In this document: piece after piece, positions 8,735 through 19,051 of the stretch | How positions within the stretch are numbered: position 1 is the stretch's first letter | How the letters are laid out: every line of letters begins with the position of its first letter | Assembly: GCF_043951865.1 (NCBI RefSeq) | Contig: NZ_JBINJF010000003.1 | Coordinates: 178,165-242,164, forward strand | DNA from: JAMQKA01 sp043951865 | GTDB lineage: Bacteria > Bacteroidota > Rhodothermia > Balneolales > Balneolaceae | Length of the DNA stretch: 64,000 nt | Direction of reading: 5' to 3' | The notes under the pieces: model-generated | The model's input: only the letters and a program-made list of their open reading frames with translations | The model's database searches: none | What the model was told of the DNA's origin: nothing | Position numbers and translations under genes: made by a program

Positions 8735-11700
8735 CTACTGGTCTAACGTTTGCTGTTCTCCCTCGTAATTGTAGAGTGTCACACTTTTCACGTTTTCAGG
8801 AAGATTGATCTTCCTGGTTGATTGAGACATGTACCCCGAACCGTAGTAAAGTTCTCTCTTTTCGGTACTGCCATCTTGATAGGTGATCATCAAATGTGAG
8901 GCAGACGCGGGTGGCTTTAGGACAGTACCCGGTGTGGGATTGACTGCTTCAAAGACTTTAAGAGAATCACTATTCTGGGAAGCAATGTATATCAGTTGTC
9001 CGTTTTCTGATTGCAGGGTAATCAATCCTTTCCCATCTCCGTCAACAAAGAAACCACTTTTCCGGTGAGAGATCGGTTTAAAATCTCCATTTCCATCTCC
9101 TGCCAGCAGGGTTCCAACCGAGGCATCCAGTCGACCGGTGATGACCTCCGGGGCATATGAATTGCCGATGGCAAGAACATCCAGGAACTGGTCTCCATTC
9201 ATATCCCGGACTTCCAACCCGAATAACGGCGCCCACTGGACTTTGGCAGGCAGCGGCTTGATGTCAAACTTTCCATTCCCCAGGTTTTCAATGTAGCTGC
9301 TCTCGAAGCGGGTAGCCTTTCGCACGAATGCGCCCTCCAGCCCTTCATCTGGGAAAAATTCCTTGAAAGGGGTCTGGGCATATTCCTTATAGGTTGGGAA
9401 CCTGGAACGCAAAGAGGGAATTTGCTCGAGAAGTTGATCCCGTTTATAAATGGGGTATTCCGTTCCGTTCAGGTAGTATGTAATGATCGGATCCAGGCGC
9501 CGGTTTCTGTCAAAATCTTTGGCATAAACGGTTACCGGTTGAGAAACCGATGCGTCCAACCTGGTATTTAGCCCAAGGTTACCTGCCACATAATCGATAT
9601 CTCCGTCACGGTCAAAATCGCCCCCGGCAATGCTGTTCCACCATCCGGAGGTATGCTCAAGTCCGGTTTGGTCGGTAACGTCTTCAAATTTCCCTTCCCG
9701 GTTCTTGAGAAATGTTATTTCCATAAATTCTCCCACAAGCACCAGGTCTCTCCACCCATCATTGTCAAAGTCGGTCCAAAGGGCCGAAGTGACCATTCCC
9801 AATCCCTCCAACGCCCTGGCAACCTTTCCTGTTACGTCCGTAAAATGCCCACCGTCATTTCTCAATATGTGGCTCCTGGGAGGGAGTGGATACCCTGTTG
9901 GCTGCGTTTTTCCAAGCGGCTGCAACCGACCACCGACAAAAAGATCCAGGTCTCCATCCCTGTCATAATCAGCTGCAGTGACAGTTGAACCGCTGGTCCG
10001 TATTTCGGGCAAAGCATCCCTGGCAAGAGTGAAGTTTCCTTGCCCGTCATTCAGGTAGAGACGATCCTGGTAATATTTTGAACCTTTAAAAAATTCGTTG
10101 CTTCCGCTTGTCACGTAAAGATCCCGGTCTCCATCGCCATCGGCATCAAAAAAGAGCGGGGCCATCTCTTCGCTTGTGCTGGAAGCCTCATCATCAGATA
10201 TTAATTTCCGGCTAAAGGAGCCATCTGCTTTTTGTATGAAAACTGAACCACTTTGGTCATACGAACCGGTGACATAGAAATCATCCAGTCCATCGCCGTT
10301 CAGATCAGCAGTGGCAAGTCCCGGTCCCATCTGGGAGTGTTTGTGAGGAAGCAGCGGTTGCCGTACAAAATCGTTATAAAACATTTCGTTGTGTTTATAA
10401 TCCAGGTTCAGCGCTTCCGTTACATCTGTTAAGAGCGGGGGTGTTGATTTTTCAGAAGGAACAGGCCCTGACTTTGCATCGTTATAATCCACAGCAATCT
10501 GCTGGTTCACTACAATTTTTTCCAGCCTTTCAGAATGCCCGTCCGGCCAGATCACACGCAGGGAATCTACGCTCTCGCAATTACCCAGTCCGAAATGGAT
10601 AGGATATTCGACCGATGACTGGTACCCTCGGCTGACGTTATGTTTTACCGTTTGAACTGCATCGCCACAGTAGAGCTTAATCTCTGTTCCTAGTCCATAC
10701 CTGTTTTTATCCGGTCCTTCTAGTTTCACACTTAAGTAATTATTTCCTTCCCCGTTATTCCGGTAGATACCCGCCTTTTCATTTATGTGGTTCACCACCA
10801 TATCCAGGGTCCCGTCGTTATTCAGATCGGCGTAGGCTGCACCGTTCGAGTAGGTGGGATTCCCGGATTTCCAAGTCCCACTTTTTTCTTCGAAAGTCAA
10901 ATCCCCGTTGTTTCTGTAAAGAGCGTCTGTTCGCTTGTAGTCATAAATATTTTGCAGGGCTTTGCTTATCTCCTCACGAGCCCGTTCCCTTCCGTACCTC
11001 CGCTCCAGGTTGATGCGCTGTCGAATCAGATCCTCATCGACGACGCCCCGCAGGTATCCATTTGTTATCCACAGATCACGATATCCGTCATTATCAAAAT
11101 CGGCAGCCAGAGGAGCCCAGCTCCAGCCGGTCGCTTGAACTCCTGCATATTGGCCGATCTCACTAAAGGAAAGGGTACCTTCATGGGTCGTTCCATTATT
11201 AAGCTGCAGCATATTACGCAGGTATTGAGGATGATACCCCGCTTCCAGCGACCGTTCAAAATAGGCGTAGCTCATCGGGTCCGACATTCGCCTGCGTTTC
11301 TCATAACCGGGAGAAAGCATGTCCACCACCAGGATATCGATCCAGCCATCGTTATTCAGGTCCGATAAATCACTCCCCATGCTCGACAGGCTGTGATGCT
11401 TTAGGGCATCGGAACCGACCTCTCGGAATGTGCCATCCTTGTTGTTGATGTACAGGTAATCATTGGCCAGGAAATCGTTGGCCACATAAATATCTTCCCA
11501 GCCATCATTATCCAGGTCGCTGATACCCAGCCCAAGCCCCATCCCCGGGTAGACAATGCCCACCTCGCTGGTAACATCACGGAATGTACCATCACCATTA
11601 TTTTGATACAGCCTGTCGTTCCCGGTACCCGATCCGTCGGTGACGAGTTCTTTAATTCGGTTGGGCTGCAGCTCTTCGTTGGAATGATTGAGCAGGTACA

Positions 11701-12259
11701 GGTCCAGGTCTCCATCCTTGTCATAATCAAAGAAAGCCGATTGCGTGGAATAGCCCGTGTCGGCGATACCAAATTCTTCGGCCCTCTCCGTGAATGTCAG
11801 ATCACCGTTGTTGATGTACAGCCGGTTTTTCCGTTGTTCGGGCGGTGCCTTTCCCGACCTGCACACATATAAATCCAGGTAGCCGTCATGGTTTATATCG
11901 ACAAAATTTACCCCCGTAGACCAGCCCTCATCCAGCAATCCGGCAGATTCCGTTATCTCCTCGAATTTAAAATCTCCCTTATTCAGGTAAAGCCGGTTCG
12001 AAACCATATTGCCAGAGAAAAATATGTCTGGCAGGGAGTCATTGTTGATGTCCCCAATGGCCACTCCCCCGCCGTTATACAGGTAGAACAATTCAAACAT
12101 GTTGAGCGAACTGTTTTCCTCAATATCGTTGGAAAAATGGATGCCGGTCTGTTCGGGTGAGAGTCGCTGAAAAAGCTGGGTGGATGTGTCAGACTTCTGG
12201 CATCCTATCAATAATAGGTTGCTCAGTAGAAATAGAATGGGAAGGAAATTTTTCCGCAT
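8735..12259 (-). CDS. FG-GAP/VCBS repeat lipoprotein with ASPIC/UnbV domain (CRTAC1-like)
   Basis: This 1174-residue lipoprotein has the lipobox LLIGC (Cys20). Two blocks of FG-GAP/VCBS repeats, at about 50-480 and 640-1080, contain many calcium-binding turns such as DINNDSLPD, DYDKDGDLDL, DADGDGDRDL and DFDRDGDID. Between them an ASPIC/UnbV domain (about 515-600, VIWPDGHSERLEKI) is recognisable. Such beta-propeller proteins sit on the outer surface and often accompany SusC/SusD systems. Here the gene is downstream of susD on the same strand, 497 bases away, and just ahead of the epimerase. A glycan- or protein-binding role at the cell surface is inferred. Confidence 0.93.
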   Translation of the reverse strand: MRKNFLPILFLLSNLLLIGCQKSDTSTQLFQRLSPEQTGIHFSNDIEENSSLNMFELFYLYNGGGVAIGDINNDSLPDIFFSGNMVSNRLYLNKGDFKFEEITESAGLLDEGWSTGVNFVDINHDGYLDLYVCRSGKAPPEQRKNRLYINNGDLTFTERAEEFGIADTGYSTQSAFFDYDKDGDLDLYLLNHSNEELQPNRIKELVTDGSGTGNDRLYQNNGDGTFRDVTSEVGIVYPGMGLGLGISDLDNDGWEDIYVANDFLANDYLYINNKDGTFREVGSDALKHHSLSSMGSDLSDLNNDGWIDILVVDMLSPGYEKRRRMSDPMSYAYFERSLEAGYHPQYLRNMLQLNNGTTHEGTLSFSEIGQYAGVQATGWSWAPLAADFDNDGYRDLWITNGYLRGVVDEDLIRQRINLERRYGRERAREEISKALQNIYDYKRTDALYRNNGDLTFEEKSGTWKSGNPTYSNGAAYADLNNDGTLDMVVNHINEKAGIYRNNGEGNNYLSVKLEGPDKNRYGLGTEIKLYCGDAVQTVKHNVSRGYQSSVEYPIHFGLGNCESVDSLRVIWPDGHSERLEKIVVNQQIAVDYNDAKSGPVPSEKSTPPLLTDVTEALNLDYKHNEMFYNDFVRQPLLPHKHSQMGPGLATADLNGDGLDDFYVTGSYDQSGSVFIQKADGSFSRKLISDDEASSTSEEMAPLFFDADGDGDRDLYVTSGSNEFFKGSKYYQDRLYLNDGQGNFTLARDALPEIRTSGSTVTAADYDRDGDLDLFVGGRLQPLGKTQPTGYPLPPRSHILRNDGGHFTDVTGKVARALEGLGMVTSALWTDFDNDGWRDLVLVGEFMEITFLKNREGKFEDVTDQTGLEHTSGWWNSIAGGDFDRDGDIDYVAGNLGLNTRLDASVSQPVTVYAKDFDRNRRLDPIITYYLNGTEYPIYKRDQLLEQIPSLRSRFPTYKEYAQTPFKEFFPDEGLEGAFVRKATRFESSYIENLGNGKFDIKPLPAKVQWAPLFGLEVRDMNGDQFLDVLAIGNSYAPEVITGRLDASVGTLLAGDGNGDFKPISHRKSGFFVDGDGKGLITLQSENGQLIYIASQNSDSLKVFEAVNPTPGTVLKPPASASHLMITYQDGSTEKRELYYGSGYMSQSTRKINLPENVKSVTLYNYEGEQQTLDQ

Positions 12260-12470
12260 TTAAAGAAACCGATCTTATAACACTTTTCTCATCCAAATAA
12301 CCCTATTAACGCGAACTCTGGATAAGCAGAAGTTAATATAGAATCCATATACCGTCTTTTCGAAATTTTTGTTGAGCAAGTGAGCGAAACCGGATCTTAA
12401 AGGAACCATTTCTTTTTGAGATCTACGTTTTCCAGCGGATCGGGTTAACTGGTTTTAGCGCAGGTGTAGC

Positions 12471-12538
12471 AACCGCAACAAAATTTCACCAGCCGGCGAT
12501 TGTTGCGGTTCATTTTTTCATCGTTGAAAAAATGAACC
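12471..12538. repeat. Two overlapping hairpins in the susD-lipoprotein gap
   Basis: Hairpin 1 pairs AACCGCAACAA (12471-12481) with TTGTTGCGGTT (12500-12510). Hairpin 2 pairs GGTTCATTTTTTCA (12507-12520) with TGAAAAAATGAACC (12525-12538) around a 4-base loop. The two share GGTT at 12507-12510, so they exclude each other at their bases. On the minus strand they lie after susD and before the FG-GAP gene and could act as a processing or attenuation site. The rest of the 497-base gap (12260-12756) holds only a weak inverted repeat right after the susD stop and no gene. Confidence 0.5.
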
Positions 12539-12756
12539 CTCCTGAATTCTCAAATTCAACAAACGAACTTCCTTTTCAGCAATTCCTTAAACCGGGCTAA
12601 CATTAATTACCGATTACCTTTTTAAACAGCAACGTAAAGGACAGGCAGGAGCAGAAGAATATGCTCAGGGATTATGAAAATAGATGGAAACACCATTCGA
12701 AGAGGAGATTCCACTATTTACCAGGTTGCATCTCCTGCCCTGCCTGAAAGTTGGTT

Positions 12757-14325
12757 CTATTGCCAGAATGGGTGCTGCTCTACATTGGGATTGCTTTGCA
12801 CCTCATCAAGTGGCAGGGGTAGCACATGGTCTTGCTGACCATGCGTTCTGTTGACGTCATACGTATTGATAAACTCGTTAACATACTCACCGAGATAATC
12901 TTTTTTATTCCCGCCGTGCGAGCTCATTCGTTTCAGGAAAGGATAGGTCTTCTGCTCGAATGCGAATTCCAGAACGAACTCGTCCACGATGGCGTCCCTG
13001 AGCTCATCTTGGCTGAGCCCGGAAAGCTCTGGCAGTCCGGCACGCTCCCGCACCATATTTATCCCAAAATAGGGATCTCCATTCCCACTTTCATTGGCTG
13101 CTTCCGAATGGCCCAGCAGCACATCGGCGTACCTCAGGTAAGGCACATTCTTTTCAGTATTGTTTTCACTGCTGATTCCAATTTCAACCCATTTGGCAAC
13201 AAAACCGCTGCCGAATATCAGGTCATCCGGGTTGTTGGGATCGGCATCATTGCTGACAACCCCGCCAAAGCGACTTAAATTAAAATCGGCGTCTTCACTC
13301 CAGCGTACCGTGGCTCCATCAACCCGCGTTGAAGGATATGACTCGATAAAGGTTCCCGGAATTCGTTCATCGCTGTCGTCATATTTCATGCGGAAAGCCT
13401 TCGTACCATCCAGCCAGTGCCAGCCCACACCGCCCATGTCGGTAGGCAGATCCGGCGGAACAAAGTGTGCGTGATGATTGGTAAACTCATCGCTGTCCAC
13501 CGAGGCCGAAACCTGGGCCTCAAATATCCTTTCGCCCGTGTTTTCGTGCTCGGTATCGAAATTCCAGGCAAAATCATCGAAAAGATAGTGGGGACTGTTG
13601 CTCATAATGTCTTCGGCTGTCAGCCTGGCCTGGTCCCACTGCTCGTCCATTAAATAAGCTTTCATCAACAACGTTTTAGCCGCCCATCGTGTGGCCCGGC
13701 CAACGTCACTCCCGGTATACTCACTGGGCAGCACGTTTGCAGCAGACTGCAGATCCTCGAACATCATATCGAGCACCTTGCGTTTTCCATCTTCATTCGA
13801 GGCAAATTCCAGTTCTGTCGTGCGCTCGGTTGTAAAGGGCACATCGTCGAAATAGCGAATCAGGTTGAAGTAGTAGAACGAACGCAAAAACCTGGCTTCC
13901 GCAAGTATGCGATCCCTCAACTCCGGATTGCTGGGACTTTCCATGTTTTGAGCCGCTTCAATCACACCATTGGCCCGGTTTATCGCTTCATAGGAGAGGT
14001 CCCAGTATGCCTCGATATAAATATCAGTGGGACTCACGTTTCCGGTCTGAAAATCAAGTGGCCCTTTCTCCCACCCAACCTGGTACCCTACCAGCTCCTC
14101 AAACACGTAGCGATTGTAAAAAAAGTTGAACCACCGGCCGCCCTCCGCGAGGTTGTCATACACACCATTCACTCCTTTTACCAGGTCATCGGAATCCTGG
14201 TAAAACGTGTCGGGATTTATAAAGTCGGGATTTTCAATAAGATCCTCTTCACAGCCAACGAGAGACGCTGCCAACAGAACAGTAAACACTAAACTCAATC
14301 GAAGTGTATTCACTAAAGAATTCAT
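12757..14325 (-). CDS. RagB/SusD family nutrient-uptake outer membrane lipoprotein
   Basis: This 522-residue protein has a lipoprotein signal ending LVGC (Cys25) and the SusD pattern: an N-terminal helical TPR-like part (NGVYDNLAEGG, AEARFLRSFYYFNLIRYFDDVPF at about 140-165) and a C-terminal part with VPYLRYADVLLGHSEAAN and INMVRERAGLP. It ends EVQSNPNVEQHPFWQ, typical of SusD tails. SusD proteins cap the SusC transporter and bind the oligosaccharide. The gene follows susC by 54 bases on the same strand. Sequence alone does not reveal the glycan. Confidence 0.95.
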   Translation of the reverse strand: MNSLVNTLRLSLVFTVLLAASLVGCEEDLIENPDFINPDTFYQDSDDLVKGVNGVYDNLAEGGRWFNFFYNRYVFEELVGYQVGWEKGPLDFQTGNVSPTDIYIEAYWDLSYEAINRANGVIEAAQNMESPSNPELRDRILAEARFLRSFYYFNLIRYFDDVPFTTERTTELEFASNEDGKRKVLDMMFEDLQSAANVLPSEYTGSDVGRATRWAAKTLLMKAYLMDEQWDQARLTAEDIMSNSPHYLFDDFAWNFDTEHENTGERIFEAQVSASVDSDEFTNHHAHFVPPDLPTDMGGVGWHWLDGTKAFRMKYDDSDERIPGTFIESYPSTRVDGATVRWSEDADFNLSRFGGVVSNDADPNNPDDLIFGSGFVAKWVEIGISSENNTEKNVPYLRYADVLLGHSEAANESGNGDPYFGINMVRERAGLPELSGLSQDELRDAIVDEFVLEFAFEQKTYPFLKRMSSHGGNKKDYLGEYVNEFINTYDVNRTHGQQDHVLPLPLDEVQSNPNVEQHPFWQ

Positions 14326-14379
14326 AATTTTACCTCTTCATTATCTATTTAAATATTTTTCTGACACCGAAGGGAGCCT

Positions 14380-17300
14380 TTAGAAATTCAGATTCAAACC
14401 AATCGTAAACACACGGGATCGCGGGTAGGAATCGTAATCGTCGCCGCGATTGAAGTTGCTCTGCCCGCCGCTGCTTACTTCCGGATCAAAGCCGGAGTAG
14501 TCGGTAAGTGTCAACAGGTTTTGCGCACTAACATAAATTCGCGCTCTCTGAAGTACATTTTGACCAGTGAGACTGGTGGGCAGGGTATATCCCAGCGTCA
14601 CGTTTTGGACACGCAGGTAGCTGCCATCCTCAATAAAGAAGTCCGAGTCTCTGAAGTAGTTGGCAAACTCCCGCTTTGCATCAATAATTGGCCGGCTTGC
14701 ATCCGTATTGTCAGGCCGCCAGGAATCCTCCAAAATGTTACTGATCTGGTTGATCTTCTGTATCCCATCACCGGCCTCGGCCTGCTGCAGGTTACGCACC
14801 TCGTTGCCATGCACTCCCCTGACGTAGATGCTTAAATCAAACTGTTTAACGTTCAGGGAAGAGTTCAGTCCCCATGTAAAGTCGGGATTGGGATCGCCGA
14901 TAATAACCATATCTCCTTCCGGCGTAATTCTTCCGTCGCCGTTTACGTCACGGTATTGCGGGTAGCCGGGCAAGTCACCGGATAAGGAAGCGCTGTTCTG
15001 GATCTCCTCCTCGCTTTGGAAGATGCCGACATAGTCAAATCCTCTCCAAACTCCGACGGGCAATCCTTCTGAAACCCAGCTGCCAAACACCCCGAGGTGT
15101 CCACAGCCCGGGCAACCGGTAAAGAAGGGCTGGGTTCCGCCCAGGTCTGTAATTTCATTTTCGACAATGGAGATGTTCCCGGAGAAGTTCAACCGGAGAT
15201 CACTCCGGCTGATAGCAAGGTAATCCGTAGAGAATTCAAAGCCGGTATTCCCCATGGAACCCGTATTCTGGAGCATGCTACCAAAACCCGTGCTGGAGGG
15301 AATGTTAACGTTGAGCAACAGGTCATCGGTGATATTATCAAAGTACTCAAACGTCAGATCAAGACGTCCATTCAGGAACCCAAGATCCAGTGCAATATTG
15401 CGCATGGTCGTCTCCTCCCACCGGAGGTTGGGATTCGGGATGCGATTTTCAACCAATCCACTGGCCAGCTGACCGCCAATCACATAGTTTGCTGTCGTTA
15501 ATCCTGAAAGGGACTGGTATACAGGGAGTTCTGAGTTTCCTGTGACTCCCCAGCTGGCCCTGACCTTAAAATTAGAGAAGAGATCAGCCAAGCCCGCGTT
15601 CTCAAAAAACGGTTCATTGTTGATACGCCAACCCAGCGCCACCGATGGGAAGTTGGCCCATTTATTATTCTCTCCAAACTTGGACGAACCATCTCGGCGG
15701 AACGTGAAGGTGGCCAGGTAGCGATCACTAAAATTGTAATTAATCCTTGCCAGGAACGATTGCAGGTTCCACTGCTGCCGGCTGGATACCGGTATCTGGG
15801 GATTAATACCATTTTGCAGGTTCACGCTCTTAAAGTTATCAGCTGGAAAATCCCTGTTCTCTACCTCTGAAAAGCGGTTAACTTCTTCCTGCCAGGTATA
15901 TCCTACCACCGCATCAATGGAATGATCTTCTGTCAACTGTTTCGTATATGACAGGGTATTCTCATTCAAAATATTGTTAATGCTCCGCTGGCCCTTTGAG
16001 AGCACGACATTCTGATCAATACCGATATTCGTTGTTAACGGGAAAAAGGTATCGCGCTCATTGAAAACGATATTGGCACCAAATCTTGAGGTCAGGCTTA
16101 ATCCTTCAAGGATATCGACGGTGAGAGAAGAGTTACCAAAAAAGCGATTATAGCGATCCTCGTCCACCCCATCCTCTAGTTCCGCTACCGGGTTAATGGG
16201 GAACCGGTCATCATAGAGCGGGAAGTTATACGCTCCATTTTCATTTCTTACTTCAGGTGTAGGATCGAGCTGCAGGGCTGAAACGATAATGCCGCCCGGT
16301 CCCTGGCTGGTCAACGCATTTTCGGATTCCCCGCGCGTATATGACCAGCTGCTGTTCAACGTCACGATATCCTTGAACAGGTCGTTATCCAGGTTCAGGC
16401 GCAAACCATATCGTTTAAACTGGGTATCTCTTACAATTCCCTTATTGTTATGCAAACTGGTTACAATGGCATATCGATTACTTTCATTTCCCCCGGAAAC
16501 CGAAAGCTGGTGATCAGCCACCAGGCCGGTCCGTGATATTTCGTCAAGCCAGTCGGTACCGGCGCCCATATTTTCGATCTCCTGCTGACTATAAAGGGGA
16601 GCCCCACCCTGGCTTTCGGCCAGGATGTTGCGGTACCTGGCATATCCATCGGCAGGCAGCATCTCTACACTGTTTGCAATAGTTTGAAATGACTGGGAGC
16701 CGTTGTAGGTGACACGCGTATCACCGGCCTGTCCTTTCTTGGTGGTAATAATTACAACTCCACTCGCTCCCCTGGAACCGTAAATTGCAGTTGCCGAGGC
16801 ATCTTTAAGGACTTCAATTGATTCAATGTTGTTAAGGTTAAGTGTTGCCAGCACATTTGTGGGAGGTCGCCCGGACCCGGTCCCCTCTGAACTGTTGTCA
16901 GGATATATTGGAAAACCATCTATGACATACAGGGGCTCTGATCCCGCATTCAACGAGTTGGTTCCCCGAATCCGAACAGATGTACCCCCGCCTGGGGCTG
17001 AGCTTGTTTGTTTGACATACACCCCGGCAACACGACCTTTTATGGCATTGTCAACAGAGGTTACCGGAACGTTTTCAATAGATTCACCTCCAAGCGATGA
17101 CACCGAACCGGTTAGATCACTCTTACGCTGGGTCCCGTAACCAACTACCAGCAGTTCTTCTCCAATAACAGCTTCGGATTGCAGTTCTACATTGAGTTCT
17201 GAGCGGCCATTAATGGGAACTTCCAGTGTTTGGTAACCAACAAACGAAAAGGCCAGAGTATCCTGTAAAGAAGGTACACTGAGCTCATAATTTCCCTCAC

Positions 17301-17487
17301 TATTTGTTGAAGTCCCAATGGTAGTACCTTTTACAACTACATTTACTCCTGGTAAATTTTCACCACTGTTAGCATCAACAACACTGCCGGTAACGGTACC
17401 TTGAGCTAACGCACCATAGCTGAATTGGCACAGAAACAGAGGTAGCAAGGCGAGAACTTTCCACATTTTGTATAGATATCTTATCAT
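14380..17487 (-). CDS. SusC/RagA family TonB-linked outer membrane transporter
   Basis: The 1035-residue protein carries a signal peptide (about 1-29), a carboxypeptidase-regulatory-like domain (about 30-105, GSVVDANSGENLPGVNVVV), the SusC signature LLVVGYGTQRKSDLTGSVSS at about 113, a plug domain (to about 240) and a beta barrel ending in VFTIGLNLNF. It imports oligosaccharides using TonB energy, with the SusD partner encoded next. The 223-base region upstream is shared with a divergent AraC gene and holds an inverted repeat at 17575-17602 that could control both. Length and motifs are complete. Confidence 0.96.
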   Translation of the reverse strand: MIRYLYKMWKVLALLPLFLCQFSYGALAQGTVTGSVVDANSGENLPGVNVVVKGTTIGTSTNSEGNYELSVPSLQDTLAFSFVGYQTLEVPINGRSELNVELQSEAVIGEELLVVGYGTQRKSDLTGSVSSLGGESIENVPVTSVDNAIKGRVAGVYVKQTSSAPGGGTSVRIRGTNSLNAGSEPLYVIDGFPIYPDNSSEGTGSGRPPTNVLATLNLNNIESIEVLKDASATAIYGSRGASGVVIITTKKGQAGDTRVTYNGSQSFQTIANSVEMLPADGYARYRNILAESQGGAPLYSQQEIENMGAGTDWLDEISRTGLVADHQLSVSGGNESNRYAIVTSLHNNKGIVRDTQFKRYGLRLNLDNDLFKDIVTLNSSWSYTRGESENALTSQGPGGIIVSALQLDPTPEVRNENGAYNFPLYDDRFPINPVAELEDGVDEDRYNRFFGNSSLTVDILEGLSLTSRFGANIVFNERDTFFPLTTNIGIDQNVVLSKGQRSINNILNENTLSYTKQLTEDHSIDAVVGYTWQEEVNRFSEVENRDFPADNFKSVNLQNGINPQIPVSSRQQWNLQSFLARINYNFSDRYLATFTFRRDGSSKFGENNKWANFPSVALGWRINNEPFFENAGLADLFSNFKVRASWGVTGNSELPVYQSLSGLTTANYVIGGQLASGLVENRIPNPNLRWEETTMRNIALDLGFLNGRLDLTFEYFDNITDDLLLNVNIPSSTGFGSMLQNTGSMGNTGFEFSTDYLAISRSDLRLNFSGNISIVENEITDLGGTQPFFTGCPGCGHLGVFGSWVSEGLPVGVWRGFDYVGIFQSEEEIQNSASLSGDLPGYPQYRDVNGDGRITPEGDMVIIGDPNPDFTWGLNSSLNVKQFDLSIYVRGVHGNEVRNLQQAEAGDGIQKINQISNILEDSWRPDNTDASRPIIDAKREFANYFRDSDFFIEDGSYLRVQNVTLGYTLPTSLTGQNVLQRARIYVSAQNLLTLTDYSGFDPEVSSGGQSNFNRGDDYDSYPRSRVFTIGLNLNF

Positions 17488-17574
17488 GTCAATCCCTTTT
17501 TATTTTAATCCCGTCACTTTGAATATTACTGCTGAACCAAGTTTCAGGCTGGCAAACCTAATTCTCCCTGCTAT

Positions 17575-17602
17575 AAATAAAGAACAAGCTGATTCTTTAT
17601 TT
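17575..17602. promoter_or_regulatory. Inverted repeat between susC and the AraC gene, candidate operator
   Basis: AAATAAAGAA (17575-17584) and TTCTTTATTT (17593-17602) are perfect inverted arms around CAAGCTGA. The site is about 90 bases upstream of susC and 110 bases upstream of the AraC gene. Its position suggests an operator for the AraC protein or a shared promoter element, but a chance AT-rich palindrome cannot be excluded. Confidence 0.35.
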
Positions 17603-17710
17603 GCCTGCCAGACACTTTTATAGTTTTTTTACTTGGCTAATAAAAAGATTAAAAAAACTACTACTTGTAAATCAGCATCATCAACGTATATTCTATTTAT
17701 GCTTTAGTAA

Positions 17711-18646
17711 ATGGACAATATTTTGTTAAGCATAGACAATACTATGATACCAGAAGAAAGAAAACGAGAGGGATTCCTCGGACAAAAGATGGTGGTACTT
17801 CCTCAAAATGTGAGAAATGCAATCCAGGAGAACCGTATTATCAACAAGATGTATGTCACCGATATTGGATATTATCCCTATGCCGATCACCACTACCGAA
17901 AAAGAGAAACGGGTTCAGAGGAGTATATTCTTATTTACTGTCTGGAAGGCCATGGCTGGATTGAGCTAAAAACAGACCACTATGAACTGGTTCCAAACTC
18001 CTACTTCATCATTCCCCGCAACACTGCACACAAATATGGAGCCCGGAAGGACGATCCCTGGAGTATTTACTGGATCCATTTTTCAGGTAGTTCAGCAACC
18101 CAGCTTTATAGCAAATATACGTTAGCGGATTCATCGGATGAGGAAGCCCCGCAAGTTATACAAATTCCTTTTGAGGAGCGGCGGATCAAGTATTTTAACG
18201 GGATCATATCGTTACTGGAAAGTGGATACAGCCGGGAAATCATAGAGTATGTCAACATTAGCCTCTGGCAGCTCCTTGCCTCATTTGTTTATAACGATTT
18301 CTTCTCAGAGATACGCCACCAGAGTAATGAAACGAATATCGTTGACAACGCCATCAACTACATGAAAGAAAACCTCGACCGCTCGATATCGGTGGATGAG
18401 CTGGCAGAACACCTGAACTATTCCAGTTCCTATCTTTACTCCCTGTTCAAAGAGGAAACAGGCTACTCCCCGATCCATTACTTTAATCACCTGAAAATTC
18501 AGAAGGCATGCCAGTACCTGAGCTTTACAAATATGAGCATCAAGGAGATCAGCTATGAACTGGGATTTAATGATCCATTTTATTTTTCAAGGCTTTTCAA
18601 AAAGCTGATGGAGCTTTCGCCCACGGAATACCGGGAAGAACTTTAG
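17711..18646 (+). CDS. AraC family transcriptional regulator
   Basis: The 311-residue protein has an N-terminal cupin-like sensing domain (about 50-150: EEYILIYCLEGHGWIEL, YFIIPRNTAHKYGA, WSIYWIHFSG) and a C-terminal double helix-turn-helix AraC domain (about 210-311: SISVDELAEHLNYSSSYLYS, IKEISYELGFNDPFYFSRLF, SPTEYREEL). Such regulators bind a sugar and switch on nearby catabolic genes. It is divergent from susC and upstream of the esterase gene, so it most likely controls this locus. The ATG at 17711 is used, but in-frame ATGs at residues 12 and 27 are possible starts. Confidence 0.94.
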   Translation: MDNILLSIDNTMIPEERKREGFLGQKMVVLPQNVRNAIQENRIINKMYVTDIGYYPYADHHYRKRETGSEEYILIYCLEGHGWIELKTDHYELVPNSYFIIPRNTAHKYGARKDDPWSIYWIHFSGSSATQLYSKYTLADSSDEEAPQVIQIPFEERRIKYFNGIISLLESGYSREIIEYVNISLWQLLASFVYNDFFSEIRHQSNETNIVDNAINYMKENLDRSISVDELAEHLNYSSSYLYSLFKEETGYSPIHYFNHLKIQKACQYLSFTNMSIKEISYELGFNDPFYFSRLFKKLMELSPTEYREEL

Positions 18647-18749
18647 TATAAATATATCGCCTTTGATGAACGTTCAACACCTTCACCAGCGATACTAAAA
18701 TTGGGTGCGAAATAGTTTCAACTCGGTCCATATTGTTATATGATCAAGC

Positions 18750-18787
18750 CGCCTACAACGACGAGTCGAGGGTTTTGAAAGGCCTTC
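18750..18787. repeat. Partial copy of the GAGGGTTTTGCAAA repeat family
   Basis: The stretch ACGACGAGTCGAGGGTTTTG (18760-18779), followed by AAAGGCC, resembles the right end of the 120-bp repeat at 47527-47646 (AGAACGAGGAATTGAGGGTTT). It lies in the 405-base gap 18647-19051 between the AraC and esterase genes; no gene is visible in the remainder. Confidence 0.4.
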
Positions 18788-19051
18788 AGTAACCAAACTG
18801 CAAATTACATTTTTTTTGATTGCCGCCATTTTACCATATTGCTTGGCAGCTTATTGCCGGCCGACTAGCTGATATCTCGATATGGCCTTGTAAATAAATT
18901 CATTATGAGCATGAGATTTTCCCGCCCGGCGTCACCTGCTTAAATTCATTCCTTGGCAAACGCCGGGAGCACCCGTTAACCGCAGATCCTGTCGTAATTT
19001 GAATCGCCTGAGAGCCGTAAACAGCTGAATTAGATCTACTAAAACCAACAG

